This document shows positions 56,040 to 64,000 of a DNA stretch of 64,000 nucleotides, one piece after another (within the stretch, counting starts at the first letter, position 1; every line of letters starts with the position of its first letter). Source of the DNA: Oceanospirillaceae bacterium (lineage in GTDB: Bacteria; Pseudomonadota; Gammaproteobacteria; Pseudomonadales; Balneatricaceae). The notes under the pieces were generated by a model. It was not told where the DNA came from. It saw only the letters and a program-made list of their open reading frames with translations, and made no database searches. The stretch spans positions 62,001 through 126,000 of the forward strand of contig JABSQZ010000013.1 of the NCBI GenBank assembly GCA_013215505.1. The letters are read 5' to 3'. A program made the translations under genes and the position numbers.

Positions 56040-57932
56040 TTAGCTGCTGAGTAATTTGTTCATTAGTGACAGTAATTTTCCTATATCAACCGGTATATCA
56101 AGCTGTCCATTGACTTCAAGTATAAGATTTTTATAACTATTCTTTTGCTTAGATGGGTTGTTCATAGAAATGATGATTGAATTATCATCGATTAATAGTT
56201 TTCTGATGTTCTCTGAAACTGAGTGAGGGGCACTGATAATTAGGTGTTGCTCAACCAGCAGTAACTGATAATTATGATCCTGGTAAATGTCTTTTGCTTC
56301 ACTGGCACTCGCACAAAAATCAACGTCGAAGCCGATTTCAATGAGCTTTTTTGACAAGCTGAAACAAGCCCTCATGTCACTATCTAGCAACAGAATTTTA
56401 TTGGCTATCAGACTTTGATAATCTTTTTTAAGCTGTTGAATTTGCGCCTGGTCATGTTGTTTTGCTGTTTTTTTATTGACCTGGATAATCTCTTGGTTTT
56501 CATAATTAAAAACGCTTGGCTGATCTACTCCTTGAAAGGCTTTTTTAACGGTATTCGAAGTGGTCTTCGCATGCTCCTCACTCTGATATGTTGCATTAAA
56601 ATCGATTGGAAGGTGAATACTAAAGGTACTGCCTGAACCATAACTACTTTGTACTTGAATATCGCCACCCAATAAATGGGTTATTCCTCTGCTGATGGTT
56701 AAACCTAGACCGGTTCCGCCGTAGTGACGGCTGTCTGAACCATCGACTTGCTGAAAAGATTCAAAAATGGCTTGTTGTTTGTATCTTGGAATGCCAATTC
56801 CACTGTCTGTCACTGCAAAGGTTAGCGAGCTATCGGCACGCTGGACTATGTGGGTGAACTTTATCCCAGGCTCAGTGGGTGCAATGGTTAATCTAATAGA
56901 CCCCTGTGGGGTAAACTTGATGGCATTAAACAATAAATTACGTAGTACCTGCGCCAGGCGTGACTCATCACTAACAATTTCTGCAGGCAAATTTTTGTCC
57001 AGGCTTATGCTGAAGGACAATTCTTTTTCAGCGGCAAGAGGCGTAATCGCTTGGTGCAAATAATTGGCTAGTTGGCTTAATTTTAGCGGTTTAATATGCA
57101 GAGTTAGTTTTCCCGCCTCTACCTTTGAGAGATCCATAATATTATCGATTAATAATTGCAGGCTTTGACCACCTCTGCGGATAACTTGTAAATCTTCTAT
57201 TTCGGTGTCATCGAAGTGCTGTTTTTTGTTTGTTATTAGTGCCTGGGTCAGTAACAAAATACTGTTGAGTGGGCTGCGCAATTCATGGCTCATATTGGAC
57301 AAAAATTCAGATTTATACTTATTGGCCAGTGCTAGTTCTTGAATTCTCACTTCTAAATCTGTGGCTGTTTCATCAATTATTTCTTGTTGATGTTCCAGTT
57401 GTATCTCCTTCTCTTGCAGGTCTTTAATGGAAGATATATTTAATAGCATCAAGTTGGCAAAAATGGACATTAGTACTTTGTCATCTTTTCTAAATGCATC
57501 ACCTTTGCTAAAAAATAGCAATGCACTGGTTTTATCCGATTTTTGGGAGAGACTGATGGCAAAAAGACACTGGGCTCCCATGTCACGCCAGTTTAATAAA
57601 TCACTCAGTAAGGGTAAGTTGTTAAATTCAGTTGCGAACCAGTTTTTTTGCTTATAGAGCATCCCTAGCTGTTGTTCAAATTCAGCATTGGCTCGATGAT
57701 AGCTGCAAGCTAGATTGGTTGAACTAGCATAAGTTATGCTCTCGCAACAGTATGCCTGTTTATCCTGATTAAAATGTACATATTGGCAATGATCAAAATT
57801 AACAATCCATTTGAACTGCGACATTGAATCTTCAAACAGTGCTGCAGTTTTAGTCGAGCGGGTTATTTTTAGCAACAATTCCAGCAAATTATTCATTTTA
57901 CTGATCATGGCGCTTTTAGAAAAATGCTCCAT
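56040..57932 (-). CDS. Cytosolic hybrid histidine kinase with degenerate receiver
   Basis: 630 aa with no membrane helix. A GAF-like sensor (about 10-170) precedes a coiled coil, HisKA with SHELRSPLNSILL (His near 215), and HATPase with NLLFNAIKFTPQG, VTDSGIGIP and YGGTGLGLTISRG. The C-terminal receiver (about 510-625) lost its phosphoacceptor: the LLVDxx position reads LLVEQHL, and the KP position reads IPVD, so it cannot be phosphorylated normally. ATG 57932 overlaps the previous stop by one base (TGATG). Cotranscribed with two AhpD-like genes, suggesting a redox-related input. Confidence 0.9.
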   Translation of the reverse strand: MEHFSKSAMISKMNNLLELLLKITRSTKTAALFEDSMSQFKWIVNFDHCQYVHFNQDKQAYCCESITYASSTNLACSYHRANAEFEQQLGMLYKQKNWFATEFNNLPLLSDLLNWRDMGAQCLFAISLSQKSDKTSALLFFSKGDAFRKDDKVLMSIFANLMLLNISSIKDLQEKEIQLEHQQEIIDETATDLEVRIQELALANKYKSEFLSNMSHELRSPLNSILLLTQALITNKKQHFDDTEIEDLQVIRRGGQSLQLLIDNIMDLSKVEAGKLTLHIKPLKLSQLANYLHQAITPLAAEKELSFSISLDKNLPAEIVSDESRLAQVLRNLLFNAIKFTPQGSIRLTIAPTEPGIKFTHIVQRADSSLTFAVTDSGIGIPRYKQQAIFESFQQVDGSDSRHYGGTGLGLTISRGITHLLGGDIQVQSSYGSGSTFSIHLPIDFNATYQSEEHAKTTSNTVKKAFQGVDQPSVFNYENQEIIQVNKKTAKQHDQAQIQQLKKDYQSLIANKILLLDSDMRACFSLSKKLIEIGFDVDFCASASEAKDIYQDHNYQLLLVEQHLIISAPHSVSENIRKLLIDDNSIIISMNNPSKQKNSYKNLILEVNGQLDIPVDIGKLLSLMNKLLSS

Positions 57933-58507
57933 CAATGAAAACCGATGTCCAAGTTGTGTTCATGCAGATATTTAATCACTTCAAGATCTACATCAACTTT
58001 TAATGCCTTTGCCAAAAATACTCCTGAATCAGCATATGAGACTGTGTATAACGCTTCTATTACTTCTGTTTGAGTGATCCCCAGCTGATAAAGTGTCTGA
58101 TAATCATTATTGTCGACTGCATTGGGATCATCCAGGGATAGCAGACAAAAACCGATCAAGGCAGCTATCCTTTCAGGTTCAAACTCTGCAACGCCATTCA
58201 TTATTGCGGTTAATGTTTGCCGATCAGCTTCGAACATGTCACAAATGGCCAAGTGAGCAGAAGCACAATAAGTACAGCGTCTTTTTCTTGCGATGGCCAA
58301 AAAGATTAATTCTTTAACTTGTGCCGGCAGTGTGCCTTCAAGTATCACTTTTTTATAGCTCAACCAAAAAGCTTCAACCAAGGGGGGGGCAGAAGCCAGC
58401 AGTCTGTAGAAGACAGGAACTGAAGAAAATTTATCAATCACTTCATCAAAGACATTCTTAACATCATAACTTAATGCTTGATCTTCTATTATTGGAAAAA
58501 TACTCAT
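57932..58507 (-). CDS. AhpD-like / carboxymuconolactone decarboxylase family protein
   Basis: 191 aa, all-helical. The CxxC...H redox motif is present in FLAIARKRRCTYCASAHLAI, the AhpD-type disulfide/His signature. It is the twin of the next gene upstream (same length, same opening MSxFPIxxD). Function may be a peroxidase-type disulfide reductase or a thiol sensor. It sits just before the hybrid kinase and overlaps it by one base. Confidence 0.88.
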   Translation of the reverse strand: MSIFPIIEDQALSYDVKNVFDEVIDKFSSVPVFYRLLASAPPLVEAFWLSYKKVILEGTLPAQVKELIFLAIARKRRCTYCASAHLAICDMFEADRQTLTAIMNGVAEFEPERIAALIGFCLLSLDDPNAVDNNDYQTLYQLGITQTEVIEALYTVSYADSGVFLAKALKVDVDLEVIKYLHEHNLDIGFH

Positions 58508-58534
58508 AGGTTTAAGTCCTGAATAAATTTCAAT

Positions 58535-59110
58535 TTAATCAAATCGGATATACAGTTTTTTTTCAGCCAAATAGATTTTAACCGATTGATCAATTTCAAT
58601 TTTGGTTACCTTGGCCAGATATATACCGCTGTTGGCATAGGCAACAGAGTATAAAGCTTCCAACACTTCCTGTTGGCAGATACCGTAGCTTTGCAGTTGT
58701 TGATAGTCACGCTCAGTAACATTTTCGGGGTTGTCCATCACTGACAGACAAAATAAAATTAATTTCGAGACTCTCTCTGGCTGCAACTCTGAGATATTGC
58801 TCATGAGAGCTTCTATTGTATGCCGCTCGATATTAAAGATATCGCAGATGGCCAAATGGATAGATGAACAGTAAGCGCATTGGCGCTTACGCGCCACCGC
58901 CAGAAAAATTAATTCCTTAATGTTAATGGGCAATAGACCCTGGCCGATAACTTTTTGATAGGTTAGCCAATAGGCTTCTACCAGAGGAGGACAATTGGCG
59001 AGAAATCGATAAAACACCGGCACAATACCAAATTTTTGCTCGATTTCAGCAAATACCATCTTAGTACTTTGGCATACTTCTTCATCATTTAAGATGGGAA
59101 ACATACTCAT
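58535..59110 (-). CDS. AhpD-like / carboxymuconolactone decarboxylase family protein (paralogue)
   Basis: 191 aa, the same length as the downstream paralogue. Motif FLAVARKRQCAYCSSIHLAI keeps CxxCxxxH. Opening MSMFPILNDEE aligns with MSIFPIIEDQA of its partner, which fixes the start at 59110 with AGGGG upstream; an ATG at 59137 is unlikely. First gene of the operon with its twin and the soluble hybrid kinase. Confidence 0.88.
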   Translation of the reverse strand: MSMFPILNDEEVCQSTKMVFAEIEQKFGIVPVFYRFLANCPPLVEAYWLTYQKVIGQGLLPINIKELIFLAVARKRQCAYCSSIHLAICDIFNIERHTIEALMSNISELQPERVSKLILFCLSVMDNPENVTERDYQQLQSYGICQQEVLEALYSVAYANSGIYLAKVTKIEIDQSVKIYLAEKKLYIRFD

Positions 59111-60216
59111 GCTTGCGTACCCCTTGTTTGGGAACATGCGAACAAGTCCTGGGCGCTTGTGACTTATAGAGTATTGCTAAACCTAGACACATTACTCAGA
59201 GCGCATGCCGACTTAACACCTGCTGGTGCCTACATGGATGTAGGTACTCAGACTTTGCCTGGAGCTTAAAGTCTGTGCCTACATGGATGTAGGTACTCAG
59301 ACTTTGCCTGGAGCTTCAAGTCTGTGCCTTTCGAAAGTTAACAACAGTGACTAATAGATTAAAGTACTCTGTAAGCTCCTACGGGAGGGCCATAAGGCGA
59401 TTATCGGCTTTATCTGCAAGCTGACCCAAGACTAGGCATTGTGCTGTGCTACCCGTTTACGATCTAACTTTTTTATCTCAGAGAAAGACCGAATCGAGTT
59501 ACATGTTGCTTCATTAATCGTCGGTGCATTGGTTCGATAGCACAAAGGTTTAATGGCAGCTTATTCTCGTTAGCAGATAAGCCGATAGCTATAGTGTACC
59601 CCTTAATTAACCTCATTTTGGAAATATGAGAATAAGTCCTGATTATGCATAAATAGCGGCCTGAATTTGCAGGACCCTATAAACGTAGCAGTAAGGAAAA
59701 TTCATTCCCAAGTTACTTCACAACTGAAGTTATCAAAAATAAAATTTGAGCTATTTATGTTCTGTTTTACCTTAAGTGCCAGTAGCTTAGATCGATACAT
59801 AAACGTGATCATGGCGCTTTTACACCAAGAAATATGATGCGCTGGATTGTACTTACTATTATTTGCTTAACGCTAACAGCTGGTGTTGTAGTTCATGTTC
59901 CTGACGGTTGTTTTGCTAATCCTGGACTATAAATTTTAATAGTTAGCTAACGACATACTTAATCAAGTAATCACTTTAGTAAGAAAATCTAGATGATCAG
60001 ATTGACACTGTTTTCTACTATCCTCGTACTATATTTCTCAAAAGACTGTTTTTTGAACTGTCCATTAGTCGCTCTCATTGCAAAAATCTTATCTAATTAC
60101 GCATCCAAACCAAAAACATTTGCCCATTTCTGGAAATTACTCTCTTCACTTCTATACTTTTTTACTAAGGAATAAAACAACAAATACAAAGAGCTATTAC
60201 GCTGGGAGAAGCCACT
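59111..60216. other. Long divergent intergenic region
   Basis: About 1.1 kb between the AhpD-like operon (minus) and the giant hybrid kinase (plus). It contains the 49-bp tandem repeat and a very weak small ORF (59834-59932, 32 codons, hydrophobic). Promoters for both directions should be here. Confidence 0.35.
59226..59328. repeat. 49-bp tandem repeat with two hairpins per unit
   Basis: Two full copies (59226-59274 and 59275-59323) differ at one base, and a third copy starts at 59324 but stops after 5 bases. Each unit holds CCTACAT-GG-ATGTAGG and AGACTTT...AAAGTCT, so each can fold into two small stems. Confidence 0.85.
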
Positions 60217-63200
60217 GTGGCGACATCAACAGAATTCCAAAGCTTTCTTAATCAATCACTGTCTGCAATCAATTCAGGTAACTGGCAAAACATAGAGTTT
60301 GAGAAATTCGAATTTAATGAACAGCAAGATCAAACCATTACTGAGCTTAGAGGTTTAGCACAGCGATTTGACAATATTGTTGAGCAAAACTATTCCCTTG
60401 CATCGGGAAGAAGCGCTATATCGATTCAACAACAAGGTCGTCAAGATAAGCTTTGGCAATCTTATGAAGACCTTGCAAAAGCGCAGCTTGATATAGTTCA
60501 GTTAATGGGGGCTATTGCCGAAGGCGATTTAAGCAACAAGGCACAAGTCAAAGGTAAAGATGACCAATTAGCCGCGGCGATCAATCAAATCGTCGAAAAC
60601 TTGGAAGAGACCTCCAGACAAGCGGATGTGATTGCCCAGGGAGATTACTCGTCCGAGGTACAACCGCGTAGTGACAAAGATGCTTTAGGTAAGGCCCTTT
60701 TCTTAATGACGCAGAGTTTACGAGAAGCAGGAGAAGTGTGTAATGCGATCGCTTTGGGTGATTACTCTGTTGAAATCAGTCCCAAAAGTGATAGAGATTT
60801 GTTAGGAAAAGCTCTGTCTATAATGACCAAGAATTTGCGCGATACCACTAATAACAGCTTACGGGAAGATTGGATAAAAACGGGTCAAGCTGAACTGGCT
60901 AATGCTATGCGTGGTGAACAAGATGTTGCTGAACTCACTGATCAAGTTATTACCTATATCGCCAATTATACAGGAGCGCAAGTGGGCGTTTTCTATATTG
61001 CTGATGAGGCGCGTAATTTATCCTTAGCGAGTAGTTATGCTTATCAGCGTCGTAAAAATGTACCGGGTATAATTGGGGTAGGTGAGGGCATAGTAGGGCA
61101 AGCTGTTAAAGAAAAAAAAACCATTATGTTTTCGAATGTTCCTGAAGATCATATCAGTGTTAATTGTGGCCTGGGACAATCATCGCCTAACAACTTAATG
61201 GTGTCTCCGATATTACTGGAAGGTTCCGTTAAAGGGGTGATAGAAATAGGGTGTTTTGGCGAATTTGATGACAAGACCATAGAGTTACTTGAAAGGTCAA
61301 ATGAGAGTATTGCCATGGCAATTAGCAGCGCGCATGATCGTGTCAGGATGCAAGACTTGTTAGAAGAAGCGCAGCGCAGTGCTGAAGAACTGCAAGCACA
61401 GCAGGAGGAGTTACGTGCGTCCAATGAAGAGCTGGAGGAACAGACTAAAACCATTAGCATGTCGGAAGCAAGCTTAAAAGCACAGCAGGGTGAGCTACAA
61501 GCATCTAACGAAGAACTGGAAGAGAAGACAGAGTATTTGCAGAGTCAAAAACAGGAAATACTGGATAAAAATCGTAAAATTGAAAAGTCGAGAAAACAGC
61601 TAGAAGACAAGGCTCGGGAATTAGAAGTTTCAAGTAAATATAAATCAGAATTTCTCGCTAATATGTCTCATGAACTTAGAACACCCTTAAATAGCTTATT
61701 GATATTGTCAGAGATGTTGTCTGAAAATAAAGAAGGCAACCTTACTAAGAAACAATTAGAGTCAGCCGAAATTATCCATCGGGGGGGCCAAGATCTGCTC
61801 AATTTGATCAATGATATATTGGACTTATCCAAGGTTGAGTCCGGTAAGTTAACATTAGAGATTGAAGACATTGAACTGCATCACCTTGAAAGGAGTATTT
61901 GCACTCAGTTTGAACCCCTAACACAAAATAAAGATTTTAAGTTTATTAGTGAAATTGCTGCAGATTTACCTAAAACAATTCAAACTGACCAGATGCGTAC
62001 TTTACAAATCTTGAAGAATTTAATGTCTAATGCCTTTAAATTCACAGCCCAAGGTAGTGTTATCTTCCGTATTTTTGTACCAAACAGTGATGTCGTTTTT
62101 AAACAAAGGCATTTAAATAGCCAAAATTGTATTGGCTTTAGTGTTGTTGATACCGGTATAGGTATAGAACAAGATAAACAACGCTTGATTTTTGAGGCAT
62201 TTCAACAAGCAGACGGTTCTACAAATCGTAAATTTGGTGGTACTGGCCTGGGGTTAACTATTTCCAGAGAGCTTTGTCGTTTGTTAGGTGGTGAACTGCA
62301 AATCTGCAGTGAATACAATAAAGGCAGTACCTTTAGTGTATATCTACCGCTACTTAATGACGGTCAGTACGGTAACAGAGATCTACTTGGTGACCACATA
62401 GGAATAGCCCCAGCGACCTCTAATTCAATCAGCACAACGTCCCCGAGCTCACATCCTCACAGAGAACAGAACATAACACCGCTTACCTTACCCGCTGTTG
62501 AAACCAGTGGTTACATTGAGTCGGTATATATCGAGGATGACCGGGGCATAATAAAGCCTGGTGATAAAACCGTACTGATCATTGAAGATGATAAAGATTT
62601 TTCCAGCGTGCTAAAGGGCATTTCAAAAGTGAAAGGTTATAAAGTACTGCTGGCTGGCGATGGTAAAAGCGCCCTGCACTTGGCGGCGAAATACCAACCT
62701 AGTGCAATTATTCTGGACTTAGGTTTACCAGATTTGGATGGTTTGAAAATACTAGCGTTGTTTAAATCTGACTTAACCACCCGACATATTCCCGTGTATA
62801 TTATTTCCGCCAGAGAAGGGCAAGAAAACGCGAAATATCACGGTGCCATAGGCGTCTTGAAAAAACCAACATCGATGGAGGAACTGGATAAGGTCTTCAC
62901 TGTATTTGATGAGATTCTCAAGAGTGAGCCTAAAAAACTTATGATCATCGATGACGATGAAAAACATTGTCATAGCCTAAAGCTGCTCTTAGAGAACAAC
63001 GGTATTGAAATTACCGAAGTTCATTCTGGTGAGCGGGCAATAGAGTTAATGAGCCAAATACAATTTCACTGTATCGTTCTGGATTTACAATTACCGGGCA
63101 TTAGTGGCATGGAACTTTTGCAGCAAATGCAAAAAAGCATAACAGAAACTTTACCTCCTGTAGTGATTAATACGGGTATGGAACTCAGCGAAGAGAAATA

Positions 63201-63732
63201 CAGTGAACTGAGTCGTTATACCGATAAAATAATCCTTAAGTGTTCAGTTTCCAACGAGCGCTTATTGGATGAAGTGATGTTGTTTTTACATCAGACACCA
63301 CTGTCACTGCCAGATTCTCAGCGTCAGGCCATACAAATGTTGCACAACGAAGAGAGCTTTTTTGAAGGCCGTACTCTATTGTTAGTTGATGATGACTTAC
63401 GTAATACCTTTGCGCTTTCTACGGTATTAGAAGAGAAAGGACTGAATGTTATTATTGCAGCAAATGGCCGGAAAGCTCTGGAAGCGTTAGAGCAAAATGA
63501 CAATATAGAAGTGGTATTAATGGATATCATGATGCCTGTGATGGACGGTTATGAAGCAATGCAAGCAATACGTGCCCAGGACAAATATCAAAGTTTACCT
63601 ATTATCGCCCTAACCGCAAAAGCAATGGCCGAAGATAAAATAAAATGTTTGGAGGCGGGGGCTAATGACTACATGAATAAGCCGGTCAAAATGGCCGAGT
63701 TATTGGCCTTATTAAAAGTATCGATAACATAA
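60217..63732 (+). CDS. Giant cytosolic hybrid histidine kinase: poly-HAMP-GAF-HisKA-HATPase-REC-REC-REC
   Basis: 1171 aa with no membrane helix. Three HAMP-like repeats (about 98-130, 135-170 and 176-210, each with GDxS...PRSDKD-type turns) precede GAF (about 240-380) and a long Glu/Gln coiled coil (about 385-475). The H-box [14 protein letters not shown] has His near 484, and the N-box NLMSNAFKFT lies near 602. Three receivers have Asp in ILDLGLPDLDG (about 833), VLDLQLPGISG (about 954) and MDIMMPVMDG (about 1101). The back half mirrors the kinase at 4068-8024. Start is GTG with GGGAG upstream. It precedes a CheR-type gene by 9 bases, which is likely a partner. Confidence 0.92.
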   Translation: MATSTEFQSFLNQSLSAINSGNWQNIEFEKFEFNEQQDQTITELRGLAQRFDNIVEQNYSLASGRSAISIQQQGRQDKLWQSYEDLAKAQLDIVQLMGAIAEGDLSNKAQVKGKDDQLAAAINQIVENLEETSRQADVIAQGDYSSEVQPRSDKDALGKALFLMTQSLREAGEVCNAIALGDYSVEISPKSDRDLLGKALSIMTKNLRDTTNNSLREDWIKTGQAELANAMRGEQDVAELTDQVITYIANYTGAQVGVFYIADEARNLSLASSYAYQRRKNVPGIIGVGEGIVGQAVKEKKTIMFSNVPEDHISVNCGLGQSSPNNLMVSPILLEGSVKGVIEIGCFGEFDDKTIELLERSNESIAMAISSAHDRVRMQDLLEEAQRSAEELQAQQEELRASNEELEEQTKTISMSEASLKAQQGELQASNEELEEKTEYLQSQKQEILDKNRKIEKSRKQLEDKARELEVSSKYKSEFLANMSHELRTPLNSLLILSEMLSENKEGNLTKKQLESAEIIHRGGQDLLNLINDILDLSKVESGKLTLEIEDIELHHLERSICTQFEPLTQNKDFKFISEIAADLPKTIQTDQMRTLQILKNLMSNAFKFTAQGSVIFRIFVPNSDVVFKQRHLNSQNCIGFSVVDTGIGIEQDKQRLIFEAFQQADGSTNRKFGGTGLGLTISRELCRLLGGELQICSEYNKGSTFSVYLPLLNDGQYGNRDLLGDHIGIAPATSNSISTTSPSSHPHREQNITPLTLPAVETSGYIESVYIEDDRGIIKPGDKTVLIIEDDKDFSSVLKGISKVKGYKVLLAGDGKSALHLAAKYQPSAIILDLGLPDLDGLKILALFKSDLTTRHIPVYIISAREGQENAKYHGAIGVLKKPTSMEELDKVFTVFDEILKSEPKKLMIIDDDEKHCHSLKLLLENNGIEITEVHSGERAIELMSQIQFHCIVLDLQLPGISGMELLQQMQKSITETLPPVVINTGMELSEEKYSELSRYTDKIILKCSVSNERLLDEVMLFLHQTPLSLPDSQRQAIQMLHNEESFFEGRTLLLVDDDLRNTFALSTVLEEKGLNVIIAANGRKALEALEQNDNIEVVLMDIMMPVMDGYEAMQAIRAQDKYQSLPIIALTAKAMAEDKIKCLEAGANDYMNKPVKMAELLALLKVSIT

Positions 63733-63741
63733 GGCAAATGT

Positions 63742-64000
63742 ATGGAATTAACCGAAATAGCAGAAATTGAGATTGACACCTTACTAGATGCCATTCGACG
63801 CCGCTATGACTATGACTTTAGTAACTATGCCAGATCGAGTTTGAAACGGCGGATTAATGGACTGTTAATAAAAGAAAAACTGGATATGCCTTACCAACTC
63901 ATTCCGCGTATATTATATGATGAGGAGGTATTCAATCGTTTTTTGTCTGAATTATCAGTGACAGTCACAGAGTTGTACCGTGAACCGGAATTTTTCTTAA
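63742..64000 (+). CDS. CheR-type methyltransferase, N-terminal part (runs off the window)
   Basis: 86 codons visible. The start reads MELTEIAEIEIDTLLDAIRR, then YDYDFSNYARSSLKRRINGL, and continues NRFLSELSVTVTELYREPEF, the CheR N-domain followed by the opening of the SAM-binding domain (V-x-x-TEFFR-type motif, here VTELYREP). CheR methylates chemoreceptor glutamates in chemotaxis-type systems; kinase-adjacent CheR genes often form CheB/CheR sensory modules. It begins 9 bases after the kinase stop. Truncated by the window edge. Confidence 0.88.
   Translation, partial: MELTEIAEIEIDTLLDAIRRRYDYDFSNYARSSLKRRINGLLIKEKLDMPYQLIPRILYDEEVFNRFLSELSVTVTELYREPEFFL

Noticed and set aside
59834-59932. 32-codon hydrophobic frame in the long divergent region
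   Set aside because: Weak ribosome site and very short; could be real but unsupported.
59993-60175. 60-codon hydrophobic frame just upstream of the giant kinase
   Set aside because: No ribosome site and biased composition; likely the AT-rich leader of the kinase gene.

Overview
The window comes from a low-to-mid GC gammaproteobacterium, probably marine or host-associated. The protein families point that way: RluA, OxyR-AhpC-AhpF, a YiaV/YiaW pair, DoxX, many GGDEF/EAL/HD-GYP proteins, HDOD, CheR, large hybrid kinases and many periplasmic solute-binding proteins. No genus can be assigned from sequence reading alone. I see no rRNA, tRNA, CRISPR array, complete insertion sequence or phage module. 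Several genes are decaying: a second rluA copy, a frameshifted HPt gene, a serine-hydrolase stub and a disturbed small cytochrome-like gene.

Layout. 0-4 kb: rluA, a CspA-type protein, a short Rho paralogue that lacks the RNA-binding domain, and a decayed rluA copy. 4-9 kb (minus): a periplasmic binding protein plus a 1318-aa hybrid histidine kinase. 9.4-15 kb: two convergent c-di-GMP response regulators (REC-GGDEF-EAL and REC-GGDEF), a small CxxCH protein and a chemoreceptor. 15.6-22 kb (minus): a glutathione S-transferase, then a phosphorelay operon of HPt (frameshifted), CHASE kinase, small unknown protein, REC with a dead GGDEF, and REC-HD-GYP. 23-30 kb: a secreted four-blade hemopexin protein, a solute-binding protein, and a DUF3302/HlyD/outer-membrane-factor export set followed by a DUF3313 lipoprotein. 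30-38 kb: DoxX/LysR, a TetR gene with a long palindrome, HDOD, and a secreted MORN-repeat protein.

38-44.6 kb is the most unusual metabolic locus. A class I aminotransferase is followed by a strong terminator, a convergent RraA-like gene, and a tightly coupled operon encoding the B12 subunit, the catalytic subunit and the MutL/GlmL-type partner of glutamate mutase plus an acyl-adenylating enzyme. No methylaspartate ammonia-lyase is present, so the classical glutamate fermentation route is not supported here. A route from glutamate through 3-methylaspartate to 2-oxobutanoate, or a 3-methylaspartate-derived product, is a reasonable hypothesis.

45-56 kb: two solute-binding proteins, an AsnC/nitrilase divergent pair, another binding protein, a small Cys-rich gene, the oxyR-ahpC-ahpF peroxide module, and a DUF2000/LysE/LysR locus. 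56-64 kb: an operon of two AhpD-like proteins with a cytosolic kinase carrying a degenerate receiver, a 49-bp tandem repeat, a second giant hybrid kinase with poly-HAMP, GAF and three receivers, and the start of a CheR methyltransferase that runs off the window. Overall the window is dominated by two-component and c-di-GMP signalling, peroxide defence, and binding proteins without obvious permeases.
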